Of a stretch of DNA of 64,000 nucleotides, positions 12,130 through 23,939 are shown piece by piece. The DNA comes from Podocnemis expansa (lineage: Eukaryota; Chordata; Testudines; Podocnemididae). Each line of letters starts with the position of its first letter. Positions within the stretch are counted from its first letter, which is position 1. Where the stretch lies: assembly GCA_007922195.1 (NCBI GenBank), contig ML682003.1:62001-126000 (forward strand). Reading direction: 5' to 3'. Under the pieces are notes generated by a model. The model made no database searches. It was not told the DNA's origin and worked only from the letters and a program-made list of their open reading frames with translations. The position numbers and the translations under genes were made by a program.

Positions 12130-12440
12130 AATCACAGACCACATCCACCCACATTTCCAATCTGTTTGATTAAGGAAACTGTCAAAGCAATCACCAGCAT
12201 TAAGTATATGGGTTCTATATTCATCATTTCCTCCAAGTCTCACATGGAGGTTCTCCACTGGATTGGCATTGCAGCATCTGCCATGGGTCATTTAAAGAGA
12301 ATATGCAGTCAACATCGTGTCAGTATGACAGCCAAGTTCAGGATCTGTTCGAGATGTAACCTCTCCATACTGTTGTACAGTTGTGAAACATGGACTCTAT
12401 ACTGCTCAACTGAGCGAAACTAGAGGCTTTCCTCACAAAA
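12130..12440 (+). pseudogene. LINE reverse-transcriptase C-terminal remnant
   Basis: The frame starting near 12166 encodes a stretch typical of the region after the catalytic domain of non-LTR retrotransposon polymerases. It reads IKYMGSIF, then WIGIAASAMGHLKRI, then MTAKFRICSRCNLSILLYSCETWTL. In active relatives this corresponds to 'YLGS...RIGIA...LK...T K...LLYGSETW'. The catalytic motif itself is missing and the frame stops soon after. Unlike the CR1 copies, it carries the SILLYxxETWT signature, so it belongs to a different LINE clade that I cannot name securely. It is a dead fragment with no host function inferred. Confidence 0.6.
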
Positions 12441-12911
12441 TGTCAACATTATATATTGGGCATAAAGTGAATGACTTGATTTGTAAGGCAAATGTTTACA
12501 TGTTGCTACAGTCTATAGATTACTTGGGCCATTGTCGACAAATGGTGCTTTAAGCTTTTTGGACGCATTGCGACAAGGCCAAAAGGTGTTTCCACAAATG
12601 CCATTCTTCAGGTGACTTGCAACATCTAGGATAAAAATTCTGCCAGTTGGAGGGTGTGGAGGAGGCCCAGAGACAAATCCTCTATTAAATGGTTTCATCA
12701 GGTTTGTTCTGATGTTGGCCTCTTGGGCTGCAAAGCCTTTGTGGCCATACAGGAATAGATCAAATTGTGAACAATTGCTATGACCAGCTGTTTGGCTAAG
12801 TATTGAGGAAGATAATGATGACAACTTGTGGGTTTTATTCCAGGGCAGTAGAAGAGGAACACATTGTTGGTGGCTCTGCTGACATTTACTCTATCTATTT
12901 GCAATTACAAA
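12441..12911. other. No gene recognised
   Basis: The first part may continue the LINE remnant upstream (an 'EAFLTKCQHYI'-like reading just after 12420), but homology is not clear. Nothing else seen. Confidence 0.35.
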
Positions 12912-13051
12912 CATACACACACACACACGTGCACACGCATAGATAATATAATATAATATAATATAATATAATATAATATAATATAATATNNNNNNNNNNA
13001 TAATATAATATAATATAATATAATATAATATAATATAATATAATATAATAA
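12912..13051. repeat. Microsatellites (CA)n and (TATAA)n with assembly gap
   Basis: A short (CA)n run (about 12914-12928) precedes an AT-rich pentanucleotide array (TATAA/ATAAT) from about 12943 to 13051. Ten N at 12990-12999 sit inside the array, so the true copy number is unknown. The translated ILYY repeats here are artefacts. Confidence 0.97.
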
Positions 13052-13361
13052 AGTAAATGTGTACTTCTATAAAACTGTATGTATTTTATTGTATCTCTTA
13101 CCCCACATCTTTTGTATCTCACATATTATCTTAGGTCTAAGCTTTTTGGGGCAGGGGTCATGTTTTCATCAGTACACCTATTGTCCCCTAGTCCCTATGG
13201 GTATAGCACATTCATTTTAAATAGGAAGACTAAAAACAATGGTCAGGTCTAAGCATCTGGGAAGAAGTTTGGTAGGCTGATCCTTGAAGCATTTGTCCCA
13301 TGGTCAGAAAAATGCAGCAAAACCCTCAAAAGGAGAGTATAGCAAAAACAAGCTCAGGGGC
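13052..13361. other. No gene recognised
   Basis: Short interval between the microsatellite and the SINE. Contains 'ggggcaggggtcatgttttc' and other possible old-repeat text, but I cannot assign it. Confidence 0.35.
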
Positions 13362-13490
13362 AGAGCCTAAATAGTGTAGTGGCTAGCACCTCTGCTTAAC
13401 ATGCAGAAAGTCCTGGGTTTAATTCCCAGGGGGTTGGACTTGATGATCTCATGAGGTCCCTTCCAGCCCTATGATTTGATTGAACAATAC
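13362..13490 (+). repeat. tRNA-derived SINE with CR1-like tail
   Basis: The RNA polymerase III promoter is visible: A box TAGTGTAGTGG (13372-13382) and B box GGTTTAATTCC (13416-13426), spaced as in a tRNA. The body reads like a tRNA (gtggctagcacctctgctt ... tcctgggtt). The 3' part (ggttggacttgatgatc, then ggtcccttccagccctatga) is a CR1 3' UTR tail, so the element was probably mobilised by CR1. SINEs of this tRNA-plus-CR1 design are known from cryptodiran turtles, which is one of the stronger hints to the organism. Confidence 0.85.
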
Positions 13491-16400
13491 CACCTGTAAT
13501 ATAAAAGGCTGTCTCTTAGCTTAATGACAGACCAAATAACTTGCGCCTGCTTAAGATGTCTCCAGCTGGGCATTGGACATTAGAAGCACCCAAAATTAAA
13601 GGCCATTTTGCAAGTAGATGATGATCTCCCAGCACTTGATGCTGGAGGTATGGTGAGGAAGAACCATGCTTGCAGCCTCCCTAGATATATGCCCCTTTTG
13701 TGTTGAACAGCACCAGGAAACCCTGCACCATGCTATTGTACTCGGACAGTGAGAGGGTAACCTGCAGGGCAGTGTGCCTCTTGATTTTGGGCTGCAGACA
13801 TGCACTTTCATCTCTGTAGGTCTCTTCTGTTGACCTAGTGACTGTCTGGTGACCTGGAGTGTGCATAATAACCAGCAAGCATATTGCCCTGCTATTTTCC
13901 AAAGTGTTAATGACAGCCCCATTATACTGGACCCTGCGGTGTCACTGTAATCCCCGTCCTCTTGAACTCTACATTAAAATTGGGATGACTTGGAACAGCA
14001 CACAAAGAAATGGGAAGCAGAGAATGAGTCTTGTAAATTGGCACAGCTGCCAGAACAGGCTATGATCCCTTGTTGTACATGACCATTGAGAAGTTATGTT
14101 GCTCGGCACCAAATAAATAATCCAATCCCTTTAAAGAAGGGGAGAGGGGAGAGAGACAAAGAGTGCTAAAGTGATACCTGAAAATAAATGATCGTATTAA
14201 GGAAATTGCAAAGAGGAAGGAAGAAAAACTGAAGCAGGGTGAACATTCCCTGGGATGTTGCTGGAGGCACAGACAAAATTACTGGGGAGCGTTCTTAAGC
14301 GCAAAGCAATTATCATTGATTTTACGTTTCAGTTATCTCAGACACATTGCTCACATATGCCTTTAAAATGAATATATTGGGTGAAAACCCCCTAAGATTT
14401 CATGGATCTTGAGATCAACCAGTATCTCTATAACAAACTCTTCTTTTCATAACTGCTCACATCAGCAGAACTTTGGGATCAGGAAATGGGGAGAAATGAT
14501 TTTAGTGAATGAAAACAGCCAATAACTGTATCCCTTCCTGTGAAATATAATGATCTGAGAGTGAAATAAGCAAACAAGATCTCAGTACTAAAGAAGTCAT
14601 TTTGATTGAAAGTAGTCAAAATTTAGTTACATTTTGGGGCATGCTGAAGAACACATCTGTTCAAGAGTTTATGTAGGAAGCTAAGGACATGTTTCCTAGA
14701 CTGGGAAGAGAGAAGTGGAGCATGTGTAGGTTGCTGTCTGGCTGGGTTCCTGTCAAACTGATCATTTTATTGATGCTGAGATTTAATTGCATTTTTAACG
14801 GTATGTTACAGCTCCTAGAGCCATTGATGCACATCTTTTTAAGTTATTTTAATAAAAAATCTCAACACTACTCATATTCTTCTCCTGAGTTGTTGAGCCT
14901 CAGTGGTCTCATCTGTAAAATGGGGAAGTATCTCATGAGTGTCACATGATGTGTATTTAATTAGCAAATTGGGAATTTCTTTGAAATTCTCAAATAACAA
15001 GAGCCATGTATATCAAAATCTACACCTGCGTACTGACTGAGGGCTTCCAGTGGGCCAAACTGAGAGATTCTTACTTTGAGTAGAACCTTTTGCTACAAGT
15101 AATCCTGTTATAATCAAACAGAAATTTATGTAGCGCTTAGTTGACATAGCCCTTTGTGGAGTCAGGTGTATCACGTCCTGCTCTTTTGTGAATGGGATTT
15201 TGTCTAGGGTTCAAAGAGTAAATGATCAAGTATCACTATTGTAGTCCTAAATGCAGCTACAAAGCTATGGTAAGAAATGGCTTCATGAGCTAGGGGACCA
15301 AATGTTGTATTCATTTACAGTCTATTTACAGCAGTTCCCTTTCCCTTTATACTAATATAAGTGAATACTAGAATAAGCCCCCAGGGTTCCAGCTAAAAGG
15401 AAACTAATCTAGAGTACAAAGATATTGTTGGTTTTGATCTTTCGGTACATTTTTCTTAATTAGGTTTTTCCCAAAGGCAGATCTCTGTTTCCGATTAACC
15501 CCCTTACCCCCTTAAGAACTGCACTTTGTATCAGCAAATCTGTGTTCTAATGCTGGATATGTCTCTGACCTTTCCATTGACTCAGTTCTCCCTTCTGCCC
15601 ATTATTTCTGTTGTCGATTTAGGTGTTTGCTGTCTTCATATGACCTTTAGGCCTACATATTTATCTCAGTTGTGATCTGAACTGTAGAATGGGAATGTAT
15701 ATTCACCGAATGTCACAATAATATATAATAACATATGTGGATGGGAACAGTGCAAGCAAACCAGGGAGAGAAACTGGATTAGTCAAAATGAAAAAGGCCA
15801 CATTGCTGAAACCTAAGGACTATTATAATTATGCTTGTTAGAAACAGGAGATGGGGAACCATAAATGAACCAACATTGGTTTGTCAACTAGTAGACAAAA
15901 TAATGAAGGAATGGTCTGTTCCACCCATCATGCACTTTTGAGATCCTTGAAAGGAAAATTTTGTTGAAAATTTTGGAAAAGAACAAATGAAGGCTACTGG
16001 AGGAAGCATCAACAACATGGCTGCTACCACCACCATTTTTTGTGACCGTGGACCTTCTTCCTGATACAGGGAAATGTCCTGAGCAAATCAGGCCCAGGAA
16101 AGAGAGACACATGATATCACCGTCCTTACCAACGCCAACTGAATCCCAAAACACCATCTGAGATGACAGGATTTCTATAACAGCAGTGATAACACTCCAC
16201 CCCATCTCAAATAACATCTTTGCTCTCCCTCATGTGGCCAGTTATTACCATCTTTAATACTTTCTCTAAAAGTGCATTGAGGAAAGGTCTTTTATGAGAG
16301 CCGGTAAGACACAGGTGATAAATATCATGGCAAAGTCTGTGTGTTAACACTCTGTGATGTCTGATGGTTACTTTAAAACATAAAATCTGTGGCCAAAAAG

Positions 16401-16817
16401 AGAGAAAGAGAGAATGTTTTCTTGTAGACAGGCAAAAAGGCAGCTATCTACCTGTCTTCTGTGCAAGTTCTGCACTGCAGAACCAAAGCAATGGAAACCC
16501 TTTTTACACATACATCAACAGGGGGCCAAGAAGTCAACAGTAAGGGAAGAACAGTTGGGTTCAAAAAGTGCTTTGGGAGAAACATGAGGAGAAGCAAAAG
16601 GACATCCTGTTAACCATCAATGAGGGAACAAAGACTTCAAGCATCTTTGCATCTATGAACAGTGAATCCCCAACTAGGTGGGTTGGTGATGGTAAAAAGT
16701 AACCACAAGTGAGGAAACTGCTTTAGACGAAGGTTGGGTCATGCTGAGATTATATATAGACTTTTAGATGGTATTCTATTGTTTTATTAGAAGCCATTTT
16801 TCAGTTCTATTCTCTCT
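13491..16817. other. Mostly unique DNA; one MIR-like scrap
   Basis: 3.3 kb with almost no recognisable repeats. A MIR/L2-like scrap (cctcagtggtctcatctgta aaatgggg) lies at about 14895-14930. Frames up to 109 codons have no motifs. This is one of the emptier stretches of the window, where conserved non-coding sequence could be looked for. Confidence 0.45.
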
Positions 16818-17357
16818 GGCTATGTCTATACTTAAGAAAGCTAGTTTGAACTAAGTTAGTTCGAATTAGTTGGTGCAAACTTATTTGATTAATTTGAACT
16901 AACTTAGTTCGAACTAGCATGTCCACACTAGAAACCTAAATCAAACTAGCATGTCCATGCACAGGACTTGCTAGTTTGGCTTAGTAGGATGGCACCATGG
17001 GAAGTGTGGCAACATGGCACCTGAGAAGGACCATCTGCCCACCAGTTCCATAAAATGAGGAAGGCACTTCCTTCCTGGTACCATGCACCCTGTGAGGAAG
17101 AAGGTCGAACTGCATTTAATTTGAACTAACAGTTAGTTCACACTAACGCATCTACGTTGGGTTAATTCGAATGAATATGTTCAAACTAACTGTTAGTTTG
17201 AATTAAAGGTAGTTTTTACTATTTCGAAGTAAGCTTTCCTTAGTTTGAACTAAGGAATTCCTTAGTTCAAACTGGTAAAAGCCAGTGTGGACATGCACTA
17301 ATTTAGTTGGAATTAATCCTCCTTAATTTGAACTAAATTTCCAATGTATATATAGCC
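16818..17357. mobile_element. Harbinger-like MITE with internal palindromes
   Basis: 540 bp bounded by ggctatgtctatac and gtatatatagcc, with tct on both sides (16815-16817 and 17358-17360). The interior is dominated by gttcgaa/ttagttcgaac-type palindromes (agtttgaactaa and ttagttcaaact many times). It contains a core segment 'ggcaccatgggaagtgtggc' that is shared with the MITEs at 47466 and 58928. No transposase. Confidence 0.85.
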
Positions 17358-17362
17358 TCTGG

Positions 17363-17492
17363 TTCCAGAGGGGTAGCCATGTTAGTCTAGTCTAGCAAAA
17401 CAAACAAGGAGTGTGGTGGCACTTTTAAAAACTAACAAATTTATTTATCACATAAGCTTTCATGGGAGAAAATCCCCCAAATCCCAGTTTGT
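17363..17492 (-). mobile_element. PLE tail, reverse
   Basis: Immediately beside the MITE: ttccagaggggtagccatgt then tagtctagtctagcaaaac, 'gtggcacttttaaaaactaa', 'cataagctttcatgggagaa'. A single reverse-strand copy of the PLE 3' tail ending around aatcccagtttg. Right TSD not identified. Confidence 0.85.
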
Positions 17493-18866
17493 TATGAATG
17501 CACTTATAGTGGTTTTATTATAAATTTACCTCCGTGCTGTTATGCTAATGTGTGATGGGTTTCCTCAGTTGAACCAATAGGTGGGTATCTGTTCTGGTAA
17601 TTTTCTCCTGTGACAGGGGCTGGATATGGAAAAAGTACACTCTTCAGTTTGTTCACTGCCTGTGACCTGCAAGGTCAGTTCAAGAGTCTCTGGAAATTCG
17701 CTGGTGAGTCAGACAGACTGGTGTGGTAGGGAGCTGACATGTAGTTAAGCTCCAGCAACACACTCTCTTCCTAAGAACAAGGGGTAATATGGTGGCTTCT
17801 GGTTCCAGACACCCTGAAGGAACATAACAGGCCACATCCACAGCAGCCAGCAGGAAAGCAGTGGACTGAAAGCAGCTTTGTGAGTTCGGATGGAAACAGA
17901 GGAGTTTGCAGCATCAGTCTATATTGATCTAAAGACTGGTGCGGCCACCCTGTCCTAGCTGTTGAAATTATTCTAGCAGGGCAGGTGGTAGAGCGCAAGG
18001 GCTGCCTAAGAAACAGGGACCCTGATATTCTTGAACCCATGAACTGTGAGTGAGGAAACTGGGGACTCTCAAAATGTGACTGGGTGGACTGGGAGGCAGC
18101 ATAACTGCATCAGCCCTCAGGGTCCAATTATTTGGGACTGTGACTCGTGCACCTTGAGGCAGAAAATGGTAGAAAGGGGTAAATAGCAAAGTTTGTCCAA
18201 GATGACCACACACTTTGCTTTTCTGTCCCAACAATAAAGTCTTTTTGCTTAAAACTCTAGTGAATGTGCTTGTGAGTAGGCACAGATTTGCCTATCAAAG
18301 GCACCAGAGTGGGTACAGATTCCCAGATTACTTATTTGGCGACTTGAGTCAAAATTAAGCAAATCATACAGAATCCCCTAGAAAGAAAGCCCCAGTACTG
18401 GCCGCTTATGCCATTATCTTAAGTATTACAGGTGTTTCCACATCACAGAGAAAAACACAAACTACTTTCTAAATCAGATGAATGTTGGCAATGAATTCAG
18501 AGTGAAAGAAGTTAAAGCGGAGGTTAAGGAGAATATGCCCTTTCAGTAGAGTAAATTGGTGTCAAATATCACTTGTAGGAAATCAGTGCATTGGGTCAGA
18601 CGGAACCCACTTAAATGAAACTGAGATCAAACCCATACGGAGAACCTTCTATGCACTTGCAAAGAATATTCCCTTCCTACTGCATTTTCAATTTCCTCTG
18701 GTAGCAGAAATAACAAGATGTTAGGAGAAGGGGTGGTGATTCCTGCTGAAAGGAGGAAATAAATGATCTGCTCTGTACCACTTTACAACCCAATTGATTG
18801 CTAACTTCAAGTTCTTTAAGTGCCATCATCTCTTTGCTTGGTGTGTGGCGCACAGCAGCTCTCTCA
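17493..18866. other. No gene or repeat recognised
   Basis: 1.4 kb without recognisable repeat ends. The overlapping minus-strand frames of 88-89 codons have no domain and no convincing start context. Confidence 0.4.
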
Positions 18867-19372
18867 GGGTTTATCTACCCTGGAGGCTCCGTTAAATCAC
18901 CCTAATGAGGTTGACTTTAAGTTGACTTAAAGTTGACCTTGTTAAGTTGATTTACAGAATCCACATTGAAAACTCCTGTCGATTGCCTTTGTCCACACTG
19001 GCGGGTGCTAGATTAATGAAGGAGTGGTGAGTTGTGGGTAGCTATCCCACAATGCACTGGAGAATTGCCTGCCCCCCCCAGCCACTCCTTCAAAACAGGA
19101 AGTGAGCACTGCACCCTTCCTGGTGGCCAGGAACTCTGGGAGTGGGCCTGGAGGCCAATTAGGTCAACTTAAGCGCTTTTCCCATCTACATTGGCTTAAG
19201 CTGACATAATAAGATCGACTTAAGTGTTAAGTTGACGTGAAGACGTAGTGTTATTAGGCTAACTCAAGGAAGTGCTTAAGTCCACTTAGTAAAAGCCCAA
19301 TGTGGCCACAGGAGTCTGTACATCAACTTAACCATCCTTAAGTCAACCTAAGGCTCCGGTGTAGGCATATCG
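18867..19372. mobile_element. Harbinger-like MITE (aagttgac subfamily)
   Basis: Ends gggtttatctaccctggag and ggctccggtgtaggcatat form an imperfect inverted repeat. The interior has many 'taagttgac'/'gtcaacttaa' words and a central 'gtgggtagctatcccac' palindrome. Short flanks (tca/taa) do not give a clean TSD, so the ends may be off by a few bases. Confidence 0.65.
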
Positions 19373-19479
19373 TAAGAGTGTGTGACAATGGTATAAAACA
19401 GGCTAGCACAGGAAGTGTACAATTCTATATTCTGTTGAGTCTGACACAGGAAAGGAAATGTAATGGGTCAGAAAACAGT

Positions 19480-19980
19480 GGATTATGATCCTGGGGCTAA
19501 AGCACTGGTCTGGGACTCAGGGTGTCTGGATTCTACTGCCTTGTAAGATATTAAGGACCAAATTTTCAGAATGCCCTTTAAATTGAGGCCCCCAGAATGA
19601 ATCTATGGAGTTGAGCACCCTAAAGTCATCACAAGGTATTTTTATTATTTATTTATATTGCACTAACACCCACGATCTCCATTCATGAACCAGGACCAAG
19701 CTGTGATAGGCACTGAAAAAACACAGAATGAAATACTAGTCCCAACCCTGAAGAGTTCACAATCTTGCTGCTTTGTTGATGTGTTAACTCTAATTTTAGA
19801 GAGTTTGTCAATGGCACCCAGCGCTTATGGTGAGTGGTTCATTACTTTTTCTATCTGAATAACTATTGAAACATAGACAGTTAGAGCCAGCTTTTAAAAA
19901 TGTGGGTCTGAACTTCTCAGTGCCTCAGTTTTCCCATATTTACAATGAGGCTAGAGTAAATATTTATTATTCTAGCCCTG
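19480..19980 (+). repeat. Old SINE/MIR-type scraps
   Basis: Three decayed pieces. The first is a MIR-like body at 19490-19545 (aaagcactggtctgggactc). The second is an ancient repeat at 19650-19770 (accaggaccaagctgtgata ... agagttcacaatctt), shared with 57365-57500 and partly with 35695-35765. The third is a MIR-like end at 19915-19960 (gtgcctcagttttccc). Confidence 0.55.
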
Positions 19981-20303
19981 GGGCAGTCTATATCTGGCCT
20001 AAATAGGTTCTGTGGAACTTTTATTTATTAAAAAGTGTAAAGTTCTTTGATGCAGAAGATGTTAGAAGGGTGACCTTTATTATTCAAGCTGATTGACTAG
20101 AAAAAGGTTGAACGTTCCTCTCTGATAAGCACACACTGCTCTCAGTGAAGCAAAGATAACTGTACACATGGATCTGAGGTCAGAATTAGGTCCATGACTT
20201 TTAATAGTTTTAAATCTGGTAGCTCTTATCTGTCACTCAAAGGCAAGCTTTCTTGGCTGATTTGCACTGTGGCTCCAGTGCAACAAAACACTTAAGTGAC
20301 CAG

Positions 20304-20360
20304 TTCCCAAGGGATCGCCATGTTAGTCTAGTTCAGCAAAACAAACAAGGAGTCCTGTGA
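20304..20360 (-). mobile_element. PLE tail fragment, reverse
   Basis: ttcccaagggatcgccatgt, tagtctagttcagcaaaaca and aaggagtcctgtg: the outermost 57 bp of the PLE tail in reverse. The rest is missing. Confidence 0.8.
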
Positions 20361-21540
20361 AGTGTGTGCTTCAATGGGACTCAAGCAGGCACTAGAATGC
20401 TTTGTTGAATGGGGATTTCCACTAGCTATGGACAAGTATAAGGTAAAGATACCTTTCCATAAAGGAACAAAATAATAAATCAACACAGAAAGACAGGAAT
20501 AGAAGAGATGAACTATACATTTATGATTGATATAACTTTGCTTTAACATATTTAGACTTAAGATATTCCCTCCAGCATGTAGAAGACTGGTAAGTTTTTC
20601 ATAGAACACGTGAAAGGAAGACATCAGTTAACCATCCCACTCCCCAAAGAAATAAAACAGACCCTCCTTTTAGTTTGTCAGCATTCTTAGAATAGAAAAT
20701 TTTTTCAAGACACAGTTTGCAAATCTGTTATCTGTGAAGCAATCCAATCTACATATTTATTCCTCTGAACTGAAAAAAGCTGACTAATTCCAGGTGATGT
20801 GAGAACACAATATTCCAATTTGGCTTGGCATCATTAATATCGATGATGCGCCATTTGCATCTCCTAAGCATTTTCACTCCTTGGATTAAACTATCAGAAA
20901 TTAATCAAAAGCACAACACTGAATACAAAGAAAGAGGAACATTTAAAAGGTCTGATGGAATCATGCAGCCTTGGACCTCACCTACAGTACAAGGAAGTAG
21001 AGATAAAAATACAGAGGCACACAAGGCAGTTAATAATCAAAAAACAAACTTTTCCTTTTGTTTCAGTTGGATCCAGATAGAAGCACATATATGACTGGCA
21101 AGAAGAAGTGGGTCGATTTATGCCTTGGATTCCTACAATGCAATATCCCCAAGGTACACACTTTAATATCCATCCATCCAGTGGTATACAAAGATAAATA
21201 TCAGGGAACCCATAAGCATTATTCTGTGTTGTCATTCAATTAATGTCAGCTCTGGGTAGCCAAACATTTTGCCTTGTTTTCCAAACTTTTAATAGGCTAT
21301 TCATTATGCTCTGTGAATTTGCTTTTCTGGCATCCTACACATTCGTAACCAGGCACTGACAAATACATGTTCACAGTTGCTCTTCACTTTGTTCCTTTTG
21401 AAATCCTATTTTTGTGCGACAGCATTTGTGGCAAAATGAGGAGGCACACTGGTAATCTGTACTGGGGCCCTGACAGAGCAACAGCAGGGCTTTCTCAATA
21501 TACAGGAGAATGGACACTTGGGTGAAATCCTCAAAATCTG
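20361..21540. other. No gene or repeat recognised
   Basis: About 1.2 kb. Several overlapping frames of 61-98 codons on both strands, none with a motif. Nothing else supported. Confidence 0.4.
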
Positions 21541-21542
21541 AG

Positions 21543-21735
21543 TTTCAGAGAGGAAGCCGTGTTAGTCTAGTGCAGTAAAACAAACAAGTTCTGTGGCACA
21601 TAAAGACTAACAAATTACTTTATTGCATGAGCTTTCAAAGCACTTGATGAAGTGGGATTTTCTCCCATGAAAGCTCATGCAATAAACAAATTTGTTAGTC
21701 TTTAAGTGCCACAGGATCCCTTGTGTGTTTTATTC
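21543..21735. mobile_element. PLE tail, head-to-head inverted pair
   Basis: Left half reverse (gaagccgtgttagtctagtg ... cacataaagactaac ... cat gagctttc), right half forward (gatgaagtgggattttctcc catgaaagctcatgc ... ttagtctttaagtgccacag). The right half keeps the ribozyme hairpin and GAAA, but the core starts TTGATGA in place of CTGATGA. TSD not clear. Confidence 0.85.
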
Positions 21736-21981
21736 AAATTTTAACAAACTCAAGCTCTTAGACCTGAATCTCAAGTGGGAATTTTGCTGCAATATTTGTA
21801 TCCAACACTTTTTCTAAGAGGCAGGAGGAACAGGATTCCTCACTGTGTTAAAAAGCTACTCCATTCTACTGGGCCAAACCCCCATTGTCTTCAGTGAGAG
21901 AAAGGCAGGGACCCCAGACAGCGTTGCATAATTTAATCTAGGGCAGGGTGACTACTAAACTCATCTGACTATTGCTGCTCA

Positions 21982-22105
21982 AAAAAACCAAAGAGTTGTG
22001 TGGCACTTAAAGACTAACCAATTTATTTTTCGCATGAGCTTCCGTGCCACATGACTCCTTGTTTTTTTTTTGCTGGACTAGACTAACATGGCTATCCCTT
22101 TGGAC
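21982..22105. mobile_element. PLE tail pair, short
   Basis: Reverse tail piece (gttgtgtggcacttaaagac ... tcgcatgagctt) joined to a forward piece (gtgccacatgactccttg ... gactagactaacatggct). TSD attgctgctca / attggtgctca (21971-21981 and 22106-22116, one mismatch). The ribozyme hairpin is deleted. Confidence 0.8.
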
Positions 22106-23239
22106 ATTGGTGCTCAGACCATCTCTCTCTCTCTCTCCTCTTCAAAAACCTTCAGTGATTTCCTCTTTCCTCATTGAATTCAAGCTACAAAGATAAATGC
22201 TCCTCCCAAGGGTCACTGGGAATCCTGGAGCTTCAGATATGAATTCTAGATCTTTGTTAGAGAAGTGAAAGGACTACTTCAGCTAATTACCAACTGCTCT
22301 CTTGCAGAGGAAAAGCTCACTATGGGAGGGCACTGCAACACTGTACAATTATATTACATTCATATTCAAGAACCTGAGCACAATATTCCCAAAGCTCTAG
22401 GTCAGTGTTGAAATGTCCCAAGGATGACTTGCAGGAGTCCTTGAAATGTGTTTTCTAGCTTTTCTTAGGAGCGTTCCTCCTTTAATTCACTGTAAAAGAT
22501 CTCCTTTGACATTCTCTGATCTGAGATTCTGGTGATGTGGCCTGCTCATCCCATCCCTAACATCGTCAGCAGACGGCGACTTCTTGGAATATGTATCACT
22601 ATGAGAAACTCAGTTTCCTCAGACAACCCATGTGAAAGGGAATCACCTTCCTAGCATCTTATTTGTACATCATCTAGGTATCACATACTTACATCAGAGC
22701 TGGCAACACAATGGCTTTGTAGACCAGCTTTGTTTGTTGACTGATACCTCTGTGTTCCCACATATTCACATGTAGGCTGCCAATGGTTACACTTACTTTG
22801 GCAATTCTGGCTTAGGAACCAATCATATCTGCTCTGTTCTTGGCCCTTACTTACCCCCTAGCTGTGGTTTTCCTTCTCACTGGAGTCACCACCTCTTTAC
22901 ATTCATCAACAGGCAGGCATTAGATTGTAACAACTTCCAGCTATGAATTGGACTTAACAGCATGATTTAGAGCTGAAAGGTTCTATGTTCTTGTGGAGAA
23001 GGGACTATATTCACTTGAAGTTGCTGGATATGAGATGTTACAGAATGAGTATTAAGTGAAATTTTATGATGGGTTATGTCGTGGGGCAAAGACCACACAT
23101 GATCCTGGGTGCATAGAATAGATGAGGTGTGAACTCATGGACGGAAACTTCACCCAGACAGCTTACTCAGAATTTTTGGGGTTGAATTTGAAGGATCATC
23201 AGTCGGTTCCTAGGGAGAAGAGAGAACAAATTATGAGAG
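22106..23239. other. No gene; possible old LINE text near 22.43-22.65 kb
   Basis: A (TC)n tract at about 22121-22138. The stretch around 22430-22650 (gatgtggcctgctcatccca, then 'agcagacggcgacttcttgg') looks like a very old LINE 3' region in reverse, but I could not confirm a reading frame. Otherwise nothing. Confidence 0.35.
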
Positions 23240-23360
23240 GGTCAGAGAGTTGATGCCAATCAGGAAGGGTATTGGTGGCCAGTAGTGTATGAGGGGGTTA
23301 GACTAAAAGATCCAGTGGTCCCTTAAATTCTGTGGCCTTAATTCTGTGACTCTGTACCTG
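23240..23360 (+). repeat. CR1 3' UTR fragment
   Basis: 'ggggttagactaaaagatcc' and 'gtggtcccttaaattctgtg', ending in attctgtgactctg: the plus-strand end of a CR1 copy, 3' UTR only. Confidence 0.7.
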
Positions 23361-23717
23361 CAACACTGCTGGGCTCTAAGATCAGACTTTCTCTAGAGGA
23401 GGAAGAAGCAGACAGGTTACTGAACGTGATTATGTTTAATTGGGTTCAATGAAAGTTTAATATTTTGTCAAGAAGCTGGAGTCACAGCCAGCTGAAGACT
23501 TTTTAAGAGATCTCCAGGGCCCTCAAAAGAAAGTTAAGAAAAGCAGCTTGGATTGTCTGATATTTATAGGAAGGTCTCATTAGTAGAAGCTGAGAGGCAA
23601 AAGGGCTGTATTCACAATTCATTTTTGAACCAGGTAGAGATCAGGAAGGAACAGGTCATGACAATACTATCTATCCACTAAACCCGTTTGGTATTTGTGA
23701 ACACCATTCACCCTAAG

Positions 23718-23873
23718 TTCCAAAGGGGCGGCCGTGTTAGTCTAGTAAAGCAAAAAAAAAAAAAAACAAAAAAACCCCAAGGTGTCTTGTGGCACTTAAA
23801 GACTAAAAGATTTATTTCTTGCATAAATTTGTTAGTCTTTAAATGCCACAAGACTCCTTACTTTTTTTTTTAT
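23718..23873. mobile_element. PLE tail pair with long A-run
   Basis: Reverse tail (ttccaaaggggcggccgtgt tagtctag) with an A-rich expansion, then the reverse 'tgtggcacttaaagactaa', joined directly to a forward 'aaatttgttagtctttaaatgc'. TSD cattcacccta at 23705-23715 and again at 23874-23884. No ribozyme region is left. Confidence 0.85.
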
Positions 23874-23939
23874 CATTCACCCTAGTACGTGATAAACTCT
23901 CAGTCCTTAATGATTTTATGCTTATGTCACCACCGTGAA

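Noticed and set aside
12895..13122. ILYYIILYY repeat protein
   Set aside because: Translation of the TATAA microsatellite with an N gap.
13372..13426. A functional tRNA gene
   Set aside because: A and B boxes are present, but the cloverleaf is not convincing and the 3' part runs into a CR1-type tail; it is a SINE.
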